A stretch of 64,000 nt of DNA from DATJAJ01 sp035622335. Its GTDB lineage: Archaea > Thermoproteota > Nitrososphaeria > Nitrososphaerales > Gagatemarchaeaceae. Location: the NCBI GenBank assembly GCA_035622335.1, contig DASPVO010000077.1:18327-82326 (forward strand), in the 5' to 3' direction. Of the stretch, positions 8,533-17,236 are shown one piece after another. Below the pieces are notes generated by a model. It worked only from the letters and a program-made list of their open reading frames with translations. It was not told the origin of the DNA and made no database searches. How positions within the stretch are numbered: the stretch's first letter is position 1; each line of letters starts with the position of its first letter. A program made the position numbers and the translations under genes.

Positions 8533-9075
8533 CTACTTCGCGTACGCCAATCTGCTGCTGAACCACGAGCGGAGCGGCGGGTCAACGTCCATCTGCCAGA
8601 AGAGGGCGTTGAGCTCGCCCCTGTGCTGCAACTCCTCTTCGACCATGTGCCAGATGATGTCGGAAAGGCACGTGGTGAACTTGTATGGTTTGCCGTTCCC
8701 TCCTATGCCTCTTACCTCCATCGGGCGCCAGAGACTCTCAGGAGTGGCAGACTTCATCACCCTCCCTACCGAGCGTGCTACTCGCTTCTCCAGCTTCCTC
8801 ATCTCCTCGTCGCTCAGACTCTTCCCGACCAGATCTACAGAGTCGCTTTCGTCGAACCTGCCCTGGGGGACGTTCTCGAACCACCAGATGTAGTCCTCGA
8901 CCATGTGAAGGTAGATATTCTGAATCGAGCCCCAAGACGCGCCCCTGTCCTTCTTTCTTTCCTTGGCAGGGAGGCGGAGGATCGCTTCGAGATACTCGCC
9001 CATGGACCTGGTGCTCCAGTCACACCATGCTCGTGCGAGCACAACCTCGTTCGGCGGGTTTCTCGACTTGCTCAT
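8533..9075 (-). CDS. DinB-family protein
   Basis: Four-helix-bundle protein of the DinB/YfiT type, a fold often holding a metal and used for thiol-dependent transferases. Seen here: RAWCDWSTRSMGEYLEAIL (first helix), IQNIYLHMVEDYIWWFE (histidine-containing second helix) and IIWHMVEEELQHRGELNALF (HxxxEExxHRG, the typical last-helix metal ligands). I place the start at ATG 9075 because its 4-bp overlap with the upstream gene stop (9072-9075) and the position of the first DinB helix fit; the longer frame to 9174 is low-complexity antisense. The product is 180 residues. It is probably co-transcribed with the pterin dehydratase gene. Confidence 0.8.
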   Translation of the reverse strand: MSKSRNPPNEVVLARAWCDWSTRSMGEYLEAILRLPAKERKKDRGASWGSIQNIYLHMVEDYIWWFENVPQGRFDESDSVDLVGKSLSDEEMRKLEKRVARSVGRVMKSATPESLWRPMEVRGIGGNGKPYKFTTCLSDIIWHMVEEELQHRGELNALFWQMDVDPPLRSWFSSRLAYAK

Positions 9076-9359
9076 ACCGGTGACAGCCGGTCTATCGCTT
9101 TCGCGAGCTGGACGTCCCAGCTCGTCACCCCTCCCTCGGAGTGGGTCTGGATGGAGAGAGTGACGCTCGTCCATACCACTTTGATGTCCGGATGATGCTC
9201 CATCTTCTCAGCCACCTCAGCAACCCTGTTCACGAATCCAATCCCGTCCATGAAGTGCTCGAACTCAAACGTCTTCGTGATGAACGAACCCTTGGACTTC
9301 CATCCCTTGAGTCCGCGAAGCCTCTCCTTGACTTCGGCCTTCGTTAGAAGCTTGGGCAT
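9072..9359 (-). CDS. Pterin-4a-carbinolamine dehydratase (PCD/DCoH)
   Basis: Dehydrates 4a-hydroxy-tetrahydropterin; in organisms without aromatic amino acid hydroxylases the family also serves molybdopterin-related roles. The 95-residue product matches family length and motifs: LKGWKSKGSFITKTFEFEHFMDGIGFVNRVAEVAE, then the active-site EHHPDIKV and the closing THSEGGVTSWDVQLAKAID. ATG 9359 gives the standard N-terminus (PKLLTKAEVKERL); an upstream ATG at 9407 would add 16 unconserved residues. Its stop overlaps the start of the DinB gene (ATGA). Confidence 0.92.
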   Translation of the reverse strand: MPKLLTKAEVKERLRGLKGWKSKGSFITKTFEFEHFMDGIGFVNRVAEVAEKMEHHPDIKVVWTSVTLSIQTHSEGGVTSWDVQLAKAIDRLSPV

Positions 9360-9431
9360 GTCATCGCCCGCGCGCAACGCCCTTATGAACAGTGTCATCG
9401 CAAGCAAATTTTAGCGATTCAGCAATCCCTT

Positions 9432-9800
9432 TTGACCAGACGCGTTTACGTTCGCCCAAGGAGTTATGCGGACGTGGTAGGGAAAGGGTCAGCCAGGCTA
9501 CGGGAATCCGCAGAGTCGTTCTGCCGGCTGGCTGGAGACCTCTCCTCCTGCGAGGGGGGACTTCATTCCCCTGCCTCGTCCAAGGCTCTGAGGCAGGTGG
9601 TCAAGCCAAAGTCGCCTGTGGGAACGATGAGAAAAGTCGGTATCGCCCTAATCGCCTGTCCGGACCCGATCAGCGGGATACCCGGAGCTGCCCTCGTGGC
9701 TTCTTCGTATGTCATGAAGAAGAAGGAACCGGTAGGGGTCGGACAGCTCGCGGTCGAGACAAACAAGATTCTCAGAGAGTTAAGTTCCTTTAGACTTTAA
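9432..9800 (+). CDS. Conserved-looking small archaeal protein of unknown function
   Basis: 122 residues from TTG 9432. I do not recognise a family. The N-terminal half is basic and polar. Residues 68-95 form a hydrophobic, glycine/proline-containing segment (GIALIACPDPISGIPGAALVASSYVM) followed by a charged amphipathic C-terminal helix. It could be a soluble alpha/beta protein; the hydrophobic stretch is too broken by Pro and Gly for a normal membrane helix. It is divergent from the pterin dehydratase gene, and a TATA-like ACTTTAAG lies near its 3' end, serving the next gene. Confidence 0.6.
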   Translation: MTRRVYVRPRSYADVVGKGSARLRESAESFCRLAGDLSSCEGGLHSPASSKALRQVVKPKSPVGTMRKVGIALIACPDPISGIPGAALVASSYVMKKKEPVGVGQLAVETNKILRELSSFRL

Positions 9801-9829
9801 GTAACCCTGAGGGGAAGTTTGAATTCCGT

Positions 9830-10123
9830 TTGGAAGTCAAGCCGACCAAGGGACTGCGAGTGAGAGTCAGCGCGACGAGGGAAGCCGTCTTTGGAGACGA
9901 GTCTGTCTCGGTCAGCAAGGTAGTGATTACGGAAAAGAGCAGCGTGGGGACCATGACCGGGATGACGCTCGCTGGTTTCTGTGAAGTCGAGATGGACGCG
10001 CTTGACGGAAAGAAGCACTGGTACCCCATCGACGAGCTCCGCGGCGAAGGAGGCGAGGTCGTCAAGGAGGACGAGATTCAACTCGACGCCGACGAGGACG
10101 AGGGAGAAGACGAAGACGAGTAG
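9830..10123 (+). CDS. Small acidic-tailed protein, unknown function
   Basis: 97 residues from TTG 9830, about 30 bp after a TATA-like CTTTAGACTTTAAG (9788-9800). Residues 1-75 look like a small beta-rich domain (alternating charged/hydrophobic residues, KGLRVRVSATREAVFGD and GFCEVEMDALDGKKHWYPIDEL). The last ~20 residues are almost purely Asp/Glu. Such a tail suggests binding to a basic partner or a charge-mimic role. The next small gene follows after 8 bp, so the two probably form an operon. No family recognised. Confidence 0.55.
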   Translation: MEVKPTKGLRVRVSATREAVFGDESVSVSKVVITEKSSVGTMTGMTLAGFCEVEMDALDGKKHWYPIDELRGEGGEVVKEDEIQLDADEDEGEDEDE

Positions 10124-10131
10124 GTGCCTCA

Positions 10132-10467
10132 TTGGCCGAACCCAATCCCGCAGAGCTCGTGTTCGTGGTTGACATCGATACCTTCGAGGGAAAGGGCTTC
10201 GTCGGCTCTTCCGAATACGAAGGCGTCAAACTGAACATAGCGTTCGACGGCGAGGACTCAGGGACCTACTTGACCCCGGAGATGTGCAAGAGGATTCGCG
10301 CGAGGAAGGGGGCCAAGCTGACCCTGGTCGCTGAAAGGGAAACGGCACCCGTCGTCATCTCGAGCGTCTTGGTTGCAGCCAGAGAACGCGTAAGAGTCTC
10401 GAGCTCCTCGCTCTACAAGATCTTGGGCGAGGACGGCGGAGGAATCTTCAGGATTAGGAAGTCCTAA
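10132..10467 (+). CDS. Small beta-rich protein, unknown function
   Basis: 111 residues from TTG 10132, immediately downstream of the acidic-tailed gene and presumably co-transcribed. The sequence suggests two beta-rich halves: AELVFVVDIDTFEGKGFVGSSEYEGVKLNIAFDGEDSGTYLTPEM, then KGAKLTLVAERETAPVVISSVLVAARERVRVS. No catalytic motif or membrane segment is evident. The 3' end overlaps the convergent nucleotidyltransferase-like gene by 4 bp. Real coding is supported by the operon position, the codon bias and the lack of a competing frame. Confidence 0.55.
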   Translation: MAEPNPAELVFVVDIDTFEGKGFVGSSEYEGVKLNIAFDGEDSGTYLTPEMCKRIRARKGAKLTLVAERETAPVVISSVLVAARERVRVSSSSLYKILGEDGGGIFRIRKS

Positions 10468-11222
10468 GAGAAGACCGCATCGCTGTCAGAGTCCGGAAGT
10501 TCGTACCATCTGGCCTTCTCCCCGATTCTCGCGCGGACCCTCCATCCAAGAGTCTTTGGCTCGTTCTCCATGAGCGTGTTCACAGTGTCGATTCTTGAAA
10601 GAACCCTGTCCCTCAGCGGCTCATCGAGTCCCTGGGCGCGCTTCGAGAGGGCGTCAAGGTTCCTAGAGAACGTCTTGTAGAGGCCCCAGTCTTTTGCGCA
10701 GGCTTCCGCGATTAGCTCTCCGTCGATTTCGCCCTTCGTCACTTCGTGATCGGCGAAGGCTGCGATGAGGTCAAGGAACTCCTTCTCGGTTATCTCTACT
10801 ACCTGTAGTTTGGTCATTACTAGGTCCGTGAACGGGAGCGTCTTCAACCCCGGCAGCAGCCTGTCGCTGAAATCGAACTTGTGGCACATCGCGAACTGAT
10901 CGAGGAATATGTCCACCCTCCTCCTGTTCGCCATGTCATAGTAGATCAGCCTCTGCCCCATGCTCAACCTGTTGAACATCTCCCTCGGCTTGTATCCCAA
11001 TTCTTCCATGAGTCTCGATACCTTGCCGGAGTCGCTCTTTCTGCCCACCAGGTCGATGTCCTTGTTCTCTCTACGGTACTTCTCCACGCTTGCGGTCGGG
11101 CAAGTCAGCTTGAAAGCGAGTCCTCCCAAGAGCCTCAGCATCACGTCCCTCCCCTCCCCCTCTTCGACTATTTGGAGCGCAGCGTCCATCGCGTTCTTTG
11201 GCACCGTCACGACTCGCTCCAT
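10464..11222 (-). CDS. AbiEii-like nucleotidyltransferase-fold protein
   Basis: About 252 residues with the nucleotidyltransferase signature: a LLGGLAFKL segment (in place of GGTAL/GSxAxxL), DIDLVGR carrying the two metal-binding Asp residues, and RRVDIFLDQF for the third carboxylate. This is the layout of AbiEii/MenT-like enzymes, which transfer nucleotides and act as toxins in some toxin-antitoxin pairs. No antitoxin-like partner abuts it, and I do not claim toxin function. ATG 11222 is preferred over 11237 because a TATA box (CCTTATATC, 11248-11256) would place the transcription start near 11227. Confidence 0.65.
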   Translation of the reverse strand: MERVVTVPKNAMDAALQIVEEGEGRDVMLRLLGGLAFKLTCPTASVEKYRRENKDIDLVGRKSDSGKVSRLMEELGYKPREMFNRLSMGQRLIYYDMANRRRVDIFLDQFAMCHKFDFSDRLLPGLKTLPFTDLVMTKLQVVEITEKEFLDLIAAFADHEVTKGEIDGELIAEACAKDWGLYKTFSRNLDALSKRAQGLDEPLRDRVLSRIDTVNTLMENEPKTLGWRVRARIGEKARWYELPDSDSDAVFS

Positions 11223-11308
11223 CGGCACTGCCGGCAATTCCTCCGAAGCGATATAAGGAATTGTCCGTGTCCGACTCTTTTCACACGGCCCTGATAATCT
11301 GACTCAGA

Positions 11309-11647
11309 CTAGCGCGATTCTTCGTGGCGGCTCCTCGCGTCCATGAGCACCCACTGTGGCTTCGCCCACCTCTCTTCATCTCCCTGAGAGTTGCGTATTA
11401 CGACGACCCGGCCGTCGTCGTCGACCGTCTCCAAGGCTGGATTCCTCGCCCTCATTCTGGAGTATTCCTTGTCGGAGACTTCGGTGTACTCTCTGCCCTT
11501 GCCGATGCTCGCCTGCCACGTTGCGTTAGTGCCGTCTAGCGAGAATGAGATTGACGTGCTCCCGGCTTCGAAGTAGACCTTGGCGTACCTGATCTTCTTG
11601 GGAAGCTGGTGCTCGAGGCGGAGCTTCATCTGGTTCTGTGATGCCAT
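11309..11647 (-). CDS. Small charged protein, unknown function
   Basis: 112 residues rich in charged residues. Start ATG 11647 is preceded by TTAATAAGC-type AT-rich DNA. Predicted beta-strand segments (IRYAKVYFEAGSTSISFSLDG, GRVVVIRNSQGDEERWAKPQWVLM) suggest a small barrel; no family is recognised. Its 5' end overlaps the start of the divergent nurA-like gene by up to 10 bp, so either the two starts are tightly packed or nurA begins further in. Confidence 0.5.
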   Translation of the reverse strand: MASQNQMKLRLEHQLPKKIRYAKVYFEAGSTSISFSLDGTNATWQASIGKGREYTEVSDKEYSRMRARNPALETVDDDGRVVVIRNSQGDEERWAKPQWVLMDARSRHEESR

Positions 11648-13467
11648 TTTCGCTTATTAACGTATTCCCAGACTTTTCGGGGTGTAACGATGCCTTCAGG
11701 ACGAGTGGATGCAGACTGAGCAGCGAGCTAGCAGAGCAACTTTCGAAGGAGACCTCAGACCTGATGGCGAGGTTCGAGAGCAGAGTTGGAGCATTCGCCG
11801 GACGTCAGGACCTTGCGGTATTCACGGTGAATGCAGACCGCGAGGATGCGAGAGCCTTCGCCAGGGAATATCTCGGCGAGGGAGAACACACCGCGACTGG
11901 GATAGACGGGTCCATGGACTTCGACGAGAGGCTACAGATGATGCTCTTCTATTCCAACGCGACAGCCTACAGCTGTCCGATTTCCATCAGCGACGATGTT
12001 AGGGTGGACCTCGACTCGGCCAGGAGGGATTCGAGGCTCGCCGCTTCAGCCGCGGTGCCTCTTTGGGCAGAAGACCTCGGTGACGTACTGAGCGACCAAC
12101 TCGAGGTAGACATTGAGCTCGAACATTCCCTAGAGAAGATACCCAACGCCTTCATGACTTTGGGCGAACTCTACCTTGCTGTAGAGGCGTGCGAGAAATC
12201 CAAGGTGGTCTTCCTGGACAGGCCCATCTCGGGCACCTACTCTACGCTTGCAAGGGACGCACGGCTGCTGCTGAGGAGGAGAGAGAGCAAGCTGACAAAG
12301 TGGAAGCGGGAGTCGAGCGTCACATTGCTGGACCTCTTTCTCGCGATAAACTTGGGCCCTCCCACCATGCACGTCTCGACCAGACCGAGGTACCTTCGCA
12401 TGGCCTTGATCAGAGAGCTCTCAAAGGGTCCCGCGACGGTCTCAGAGCTCTGCACCAGACTAGGAGTGAGTCAGAGTGACGTGGACAGGGCAAGGAAGAG
12501 ACTCATGGAAGCCGGCAAGAGCTACGGAGGCAGGGTGCTCGAAGAGGGAGGACCCGGGGCACTTTGTCTGGCAGAGGAAGCAAGGGGATTCTGGGAGAGG
12601 GTGGTGAAGCTGGCGCTCGACTACTCGAGGGATGTCTTCGGCAACAGGAAGCACCCATTGGCACTGAACTCAGAAGAATACCTGACGATCCTTGACGTCA
12701 GCACGGTCTGCCTCGTCCTATTAGAATACCTACAGCAGCTCGCACACGAGAAGAGGATTCTCCTGATTGGGATTGCGAAGGACACCACCGCAACCGACAT
12801 CTCCAGGGCGGTCATGCCTTTTGCGGCAGCCACTGGTCAGGTGGACCTGTCCGCCCCTCAGCCCAAGCTGAAGAACGACAGAGCGTTCCTGGCTATACTC
12901 AGCGCAGAAAATCCTGCGATCAGGACTCCGTGGCGGACGATGGGGTACGACTCCTGCTTCTCCACCATAGTGTCGTTTGGTGGGAAGCTGGTGAGCGCCA
13001 GAAAGGCGGTGTCCCGAGAGCGAATCTTCGTCCGCTCCTACTTTCAGCTGCGGACGCTGAAGAGCGATCAAGCGGTCCGCTCCCAAGTCTTCCTCTTCGA
13101 CAGACCATACGAATCAGAGGATGCCGGTTCGGACAAGAAATTCAAGGTAGTCGAACGGGACTCGGAGTCGCAGATCTCCGCATACTTCGAAGGAAGGGAC
13201 GGTAGCAGACTATCGAACCTCGCTCTCTTCGTCCTTTCATTGTGCGACAACCCAGAGGTCTTCGAGGCCTTCGGCCACAACCAGCTTCTATTTCTCGCGG
13301 ACAAGGCCGTCAAGGCCGAGGTCAAGATGCTCAGGAGCTCCCTGAGGGGGGTCGCGGACCTCAGGGTGGGGGGTGCCTCGACCAGGAGCAAGATCTTTGG
13401 GCTCGTCACCACGTACAGAGAACAGAGAGCCGAAGCGGAGTACGCAAGGACACGGAGGGCGAGATGA
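11638..13467 (+). CDS. nurA: NurA-domain nuclease with an internal winged-helix insertion
   Basis: Partner nuclease of the HerA translocase in DNA end resection. Recognisable NurA elements in order: GIDGS (catalytic Asp near residue 89), VVFLDRPISGTYSTL (~190, acidic metal ligand), ILLIGIAKDT (~375), RSYFQL (~465) and a C-terminal QLLFLADKAVKAE helix (~560). At 609 residues it is far longer than usual NurA (about 330-450). Much of the excess is residues ~252-320, where RYLRMALIRELSKGPATVSELCTRLGVSQSDVDRARKRLMEAG reads as a winged-helix DNA-binding domain placed between the conserved blocks. The stop overlaps the herA start (ATGA). The start GTG 11638/ATG 11641 is uncertain; the next in-frame ATG is 11764. 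Confidence 0.75.
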   Translation: MMPFSLINVFPDFSGCNDAFRTSGCRLSSELAEQLSKETSDLMARFESRVGAFAGRQDLAVFTVNADREDARAFAREYLGEGEHTATGIDGSMDFDERLQMMLFYSNATAYSCPISISDDVRVDLDSARRDSRLAASAAVPLWAEDLGDVLSDQLEVDIELEHSLEKIPNAFMTLGELYLAVEACEKSKVVFLDRPISGTYSTLARDARLLLRRRESKLTKWKRESSVTLLDLFLAINLGPPTMHVSTRPRYLRMALIRELSKGPATVSELCTRLGVSQSDVDRARKRLMEAGKSYGGRVLEEGGPGALCLAEEARGFWERVVKLALDYSRDVFGNRKHPLALNSEEYLTILDVSTVCLVLLEYLQQLAHEKRILLIGIAKDTTATDISRAVMPFAAATGQVDLSAPQPKLKNDRAFLAILSAENPAIRTPWRTMGYDSCFSTIVSFGGKLVSARKAVSRERIFVRSYFQLRTLKSDQAVRSQVFLFDRPYESEDAGSDKKFKVVERDSESQISAYFEGRDGSRLSNLALFVLSLCDNPEVFEAFGHNQLLFLADKAVKAEVKMLRSSLRGVADLRVGGASTRSKIFGLVTTYREQRAEAEYARTRRAR

Positions 13468-15236
13468 GTGTGAGCGGAGATACCCACGGGGTCTTCGACG
13501 ACATGGGCGGAGAGTTTGAAGCCCGTCTGAAGAGAAACACGATATCGACAAGGACGTCCGTGAGCGACGGGCGCGAGTTGACGACCTCCAGCCCCCTCTC
13601 GATTCTCGAGGCCAGGTTCAGCTTCAAGGTTCTCGACAGGCTCTACTTCCCCAGCTTCATCGGGATCGAGAGAGACGTTGAAGGATCGGGCAAGTTTGTG
13701 GTCTACGAGGTGATTGGCGTCAACCCGACCCACTACCAGCTTCCCGGGGTCGACTCTTCTATGCCGACCCTGCTCAGAAAGGAATACCTGGATACCATCA
13801 AGGAGAGCTGGGGGCGCTCTCAGGAGACATGGATCGACCTGGCGGCTGTTCCCACCTCGTACATAGCATCCGTGGAGAACGAAGGGCTTGCGTTCTCGAG
13901 GTCGCCGTACGCCCCGCTTCCCGGTTCTCGGGGATATCTTCTCTCGAAGGAGTCGGTCAGGTCGTTTCTCTGCGAGGGCGCGGGGGAGAGGATAGGTACG
14001 ATGGCCGGCTTCGACCTTCCGTTCACGGTCAACATGACAAACATGATCACGTTTCACTGCGGCTTCTTCGCCTTCACCGGAAGCGGAAAGTCGAACCTGA
14101 TCAGCACCCTGCTGAGGACAGCCATCAGCAGCCAGCCCGACCTGACGGTCGTCATCCTGGACATCGCGGGCGAGTACACGGTAAACCTGCTGGACCTTCT
14201 TCAGGAGGACTCGAAGCTGATTAGCACGGAGAGCTTCGAATCCGAGGAGGAATTCTGCAATTCACAGGCGATACCTGAGAGCGTTGAAGCGAGGATAGGC
14301 AGGGCGGCATTCGAGGCCGCTCTTGGAAAGGCGTACAGGCTCGGCGTCGAGCGTCTCTCGCTTCAGGAGTCCGGAGGGCTCGACCTTGGCTGGATCCAAC
14401 AGTTGCTTCAGGGGACGGTCGACAGTGGAAAGGCGGGCGCTACGGCCGCGAAGGTGCACCTCGGTACGTTCACGGCCGACTTTTACGAGCGGCGCGGTTT
14501 GAGGCCCAGCACGAGGCTGTCGGACCTGGATGACGATGCGAGGACGTCTTTGCGCTCCCTGCTCAACCAAATCTCCGAGGGCGTTCACGAAAAGTCGGGC
14601 CTTCGAGTCGACCTCGAACTGATCGTAGAACAGCTCAGCACTGGAAACTTCGGGTCGACGTCGATGCGAGGGCTGACTCCAGAGAGGCTCGCGGAGATGA
14701 TCGCCACTGGGAAGGCAGCCAGGCTTAACATCGTCTACATGCCCGAGCCCGTTCACGCGAGGCAGGCGGCCCACAGGCTCATCACAAGGCTCCTCTTTCT
14801 GAAGAAGAAGTACGGAAACAGCAGGCGCGTCCTCTTCGTTCTCGACGAGGCACAGGAGTACATCCCGGACAATCCCACCGACCGGCAGTTCACCGTGCAG
14901 TCCAATTCCGCCGTGGAACAGCTTCTCAGACAGGGCAGGAAGTATCGCCTCCACTGCTGGGTCGCCACTCAGCGGGTCGCGCACCTCAACGTCAACGCCC
15001 TACAGCAGCTTCACAGTTACTTTGTGAGCACTCTTCCCAGGATGTACGACAGGATGGTGATCGCGGACGCCTTCGCCCTCCCGTATGAGGTCTTGGAGCG
15101 CTCTGCTCAGCTGGAGACGGGCGAGTGGCTCTTCGTCTCCTTCAAGGCTTCAAAGCAGAAGAACGTCCCGGTGTTCCTGAAGACCGACAACAACGAAGAT
15201 CGTCTCGTCGAGAGCCTAGCCAAGCGGCGAGTCTGA
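13464..15236 (+). CDS. herA: HerA-type DNA translocase/helicase
   Basis: FtsK/HerA-superfamily hexameric ATPase that pumps DNA and works with NurA. The 590-residue product has a beta-rich N-terminal region (HAS-barrel-like), Walker A GSGKSN in AFTGSGKSNLISTLL (around residue 204), and Walker B VLFVLDEAQEYIP (around 461). Motifs for DNA translocation follow, including EQLLRQGRKYRLHCWVATQRVAHLN. ATG 13464 overlaps the NurA stop by 4 bp, which fixes it; the frame open further upstream is antisense-like sequence within nurA. No mre11/rad50 genes are adjacent. Confidence 0.92.
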   Translation: MSVSGDTHGVFDDMGGEFEARLKRNTISTRTSVSDGRELTTSSPLSILEARFSFKVLDRLYFPSFIGIERDVEGSGKFVVYEVIGVNPTHYQLPGVDSSMPTLLRKEYLDTIKESWGRSQETWIDLAAVPTSYIASVENEGLAFSRSPYAPLPGSRGYLLSKESVRSFLCEGAGERIGTMAGFDLPFTVNMTNMITFHCGFFAFTGSGKSNLISTLLRTAISSQPDLTVVILDIAGEYTVNLLDLLQEDSKLISTESFESEEEFCNSQAIPESVEARIGRAAFEAALGKAYRLGVERLSLQESGGLDLGWIQQLLQGTVDSGKAGATAAKVHLGTFTADFYERRGLRPSTRLSDLDDDARTSLRSLLNQISEGVHEKSGLRVDLELIVEQLSTGNFGSTSMRGLTPERLAEMIATGKAARLNIVYMPEPVHARQAAHRLITRLLFLKKKYGNSRRVLFVLDEAQEYIPDNPTDRQFTVQSNSAVEQLLRQGRKYRLHCWVATQRVAHLNVNALQQLHSYFVSTLPRMYDRMVIADAFALPYEVLERSAQLETGEWLFVSFKASKQKNVPVFLKTDNNEDRLVESLAKRRV

Positions 15237-15249
15237 TCGAAGGCATCCC

Positions 15250-15687
15250 TCACCTGGAGAGGTACGTCTGGTGGACAACGCGCATGCACGCGTCCATCAC
15301 GTAGGGTATCCCGTTTTCAGTGAGAAGCCTCCCCGCCTCATCGTTTCGCAACCCTGTCTGCGACCAGAAGGCGATTCTCTTTCCCGTGCGCTTGTTCATC
15401 TCGACGACCTGAGCAGCGACTGAAGGGAGCTCCTCGCTCGGTCTGAAGACCTCGACCGCGTCGACTTCGCGAGCCAGGTCCAGGGGAATCTCCTCGAGGC
15501 TGTGCCATGACCTCTCGCCGAAGATGGAGTCAGCCGTCGGGTTGACCGGGACGAGCCTGTAACCGCGCTGTTGCATGTAGAGCGGCACAGAGTGGGCTTC
15601 CTTCTCAGGATTCTTTGAAGCTCCTACAACGGCGATGACCTTACTCCTTCTGAGGACATCCTGCGGCGGCTCTGTGAAACTCGCCAC
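15250..15687 (-). CDS. CoA-binding domain protein (YccU type)
   Basis: 145-residue Rossmann-fold protein of the CoA_binding_2 family. The N-terminal VIAVVGASKNPEKEAHSVPLYMQQRGYRLVPVNP motif is the family hallmark, followed by DAVEVFRPSEELP and AFWSQTGLRNDEAGRLLTENGIPYVMDACMRV, whose final Cys-containing segment is also conserved. Role unknown; presumed binding of CoA or a related nucleotide. It converges on herA with a 13-bp gap. Confidence 0.9.
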   Translation of the reverse strand: MASFTEPPQDVLRRSKVIAVVGASKNPEKEAHSVPLYMQQRGYRLVPVNPTADSIFGERSWHSLEEIPLDLAREVDAVEVFRPSEELPSVAAQVVEMNKRTGKRIAFWSQTGLRNDEAGRLLTENGIPYVMDACMRVVHQTYLSR

Positions 15688-15770
15688 GTCTGGTGGGACC
15701 GCTCCTTCTTAATATCGGTTGTTCGCGCAGGGCAACGCTTAAGCCAGTCTCTTCCGAATCAGGCCGGTCG

Positions 15771-15974
15771 ATGCACCCGTTTCTTCAGGTGTTGCCGGGA
15801 GTCCTGACGGCCATATCCCCCAACGAAGGGAACCTTCTCGCGTACGCGTTCGGCGGAATGGTCGCGGTGTACCTGATCACGAGCACACTCCTGCTCTACA
15901 TCTACTACAAGAAGAACAAGAGAATGACGGCTGAACAGCAGCCTAGCTCTGTCTCGGCTCCCGCCGAGGCCTGA
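15771..15974 (+). CDS. Small single-pass membrane protein
   Basis: 67 residues from ATG 15771. A hydrophobic segment (NLLAYAFGGMVAVYLITSTLLLYIYY, residues ~19-44) is flanked by lysines (KKNKR), giving a cytoplasmic C-terminal tail. No family recognised. It resembles the small membrane proteins (CcmD-like in shape) common in archaea. The frame extends upstream to 15693, but the first 26 codons are ordinary intergenic sequence. Its 3' end overlaps the convergent DUF4349 gene by 32 bp. Confidence 0.5.
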   Translation: MHPFLQVLPGVLTAISPNEGNLLAYAFGGMVAVYLITSTLLLYIYYKKNKRMTAEQQPSSVSAPAEA

Positions 15975-17196
15975 GTTTCCTGCCCAGCGGAAGCAACACG
16001 ACCGCGGCCAAGATTCCGATTGGAACGACTACCACCGCCACCTCGACGACGCCCTCCAGCACGTTCACGAAGAGGTTCTCAACGCTCGTCACAAACGTCT
16101 CGGAGCCTAGAGTGGCCGGCGGGCTCGAAACGTGGATGACGGCCCACGACTGGGCGACGTCCCCATCAGCATCGGTCACAGTCACGGACGCGTTGAATGT
16201 CCCTGAGCTGTAGTACTGGTGGATGATTATCTGTCCCTGCTCTGAGGAACCATCTCCAAAATTGTAATTGATTACGTAGGGCGCCGTCCCGCCCTGAACC
16301 AGGGCGCTGAAGGTGACTCCTAGCGGACTCTCGCCGCTCACAGGAGTGGCGGTCAGCCTAAGCGTCAGGGGTGCAGTCTTGATTGACTTCTGCGGAATGT
16401 AGATGCTCGCGCTTATCGTCGAATAGGATATCAGCCTCTGGGTCTCGAGTATCTGGGCCTCGGTTGAGTCTATCTGATAGTTGATTGCCTGCAGCTGCGA
16501 CTCTATCGCAAGCGTGTTGTTCACCGAAGCCGAATCGTTCAGCAGCCTCAAGAGCGCGCTCTCCTCGGTCTGAAGTGACTGCAGCGTGGCGTTTAGGTCC
16601 GTGTACTGGACGGTCACGTCGTTGCTGTTCTCGTTCAAACTGGTCAGGTTCCCCACTGCCTCAATCTTGACCAGGGCATCCTGGTAATCTGCTTCAGGGA
16701 CCCTTACGACAATCAGCGAGAAGTTCGCGTTGGTGGAGGAGTAGGCGACGTACCCACCGTCCGAATAGGCGACCGCACTCACCCTCGAAGCCGCTTCTTC
16801 CGGGTTCGACGCAGCGAGAGTGACGTTGGCGAAGTACTCAATCGACCCCCCTCCTGCGGTTGACGTTGCCAGGCCTGACGAGTTCAAGACGCTCCCGGGG
16901 GACTTGGATTCCCCGGGGCTCGTTGTCGACGAGAGCGTCATGGTAGCGATTTCAGTGGTGGTGCTCTCCGAGACGACTTGATTCTGAACTATCTCGGATG
17001 TGTATTGTTGGTCGGCGGCCGCTTGCACGCCCCATATGGCCCCGTTCGCATCAACTGTCCCTGACGCTGGGGCGAGGAGTCGAAACTGGTCGTGACTTGT
17101 CTGAAGGATCCCTACGACCAGTCCGCCCATCACAACGGCGGCTACAATGAGGACGGCGACCCTCCGGGCATCTCCCTGGACTCTCATCGGAACCAC
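15943..17196 (-). CDS. DUF4349-like membrane protein with a PKD domain
   Basis: 417 residues. An N-terminal membrane anchor (RRVAVLIVAAVVMGGLVVGIL, ~11-31) is followed by a Ser/Thr-rich spacer. An extracytoplasmic DUF4349-like region comes next (SIEYFANVTLAASNPEEAASRVSAVAYSDGGYVAYSS, the long coiled segment LQSLQTEESALLRLLNDSASVNNTLAIESQLQAINYQID, and ILETQRLISYSTISASI), then a PKD domain (GTAPYVINYNFGDGSSEQG, ~300-365), and finally a second membrane helix (GVVEVAVVVVPIGILAAVVLLPLG) with a basic cytoplasmic tail. A surface-exposed sensor or structural role is likely. ATG 17196 or 17187 (second Met) are both possible. Confidence 0.75.
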   Translation of the reverse strand: MVPMRVQGDARRVAVLIVAAVVMGGLVVGILQTSHDQFRLLAPASGTVDANGAIWGVQAAADQQYTSEIVQNQVVSESTTTEIATMTLSSTTSPGESKSPGSVLNSSGLATSTAGGGSIEYFANVTLAASNPEEAASRVSAVAYSDGGYVAYSSTNANFSLIVVRVPEADYQDALVKIEAVGNLTSLNENSNDVTVQYTDLNATLQSLQTEESALLRLLNDSASVNNTLAIESQLQAINYQIDSTEAQILETQRLISYSTISASIYIPQKSIKTAPLTLRLTATPVSGESPLGVTFSALVQGGTAPYVINYNFGDGSSEQGQIIIHQYYSSGTFNASVTVTDADGDVAQSWAVIHVSSPPATLGSETFVTSVENLFVNVLEGVVEVAVVVVPIGILAAVVLLPLGRKLRPRREPRQS

Positions 17197-17236
17197 CCAT
17201 CCGAGTCAGCCGATTTAGTTCTAGCAGAACAAACGG

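Noticed and set aside
10464..11647. Toxin-antitoxin module (AbiEii-like protein with the neighbouring small gene)
   Set aside because: The two genes are separated by 87 bp with their own TATA-like elements, and the small protein has no antitoxin features.
13242..13463. N-terminal extension of the HerA frame
   Set aside because: Its 74 codons are Gly/Arg/Gln-rich and out of frame within nurA; the ATGA overlap at 13464 gives a better start.
13068..14057. 329-codon minus-strand frame across the nurA-herA junction
   Set aside because: It is the mirror of two well-supported genes, and its translation is low-complexity Arg/Gly/Pro.
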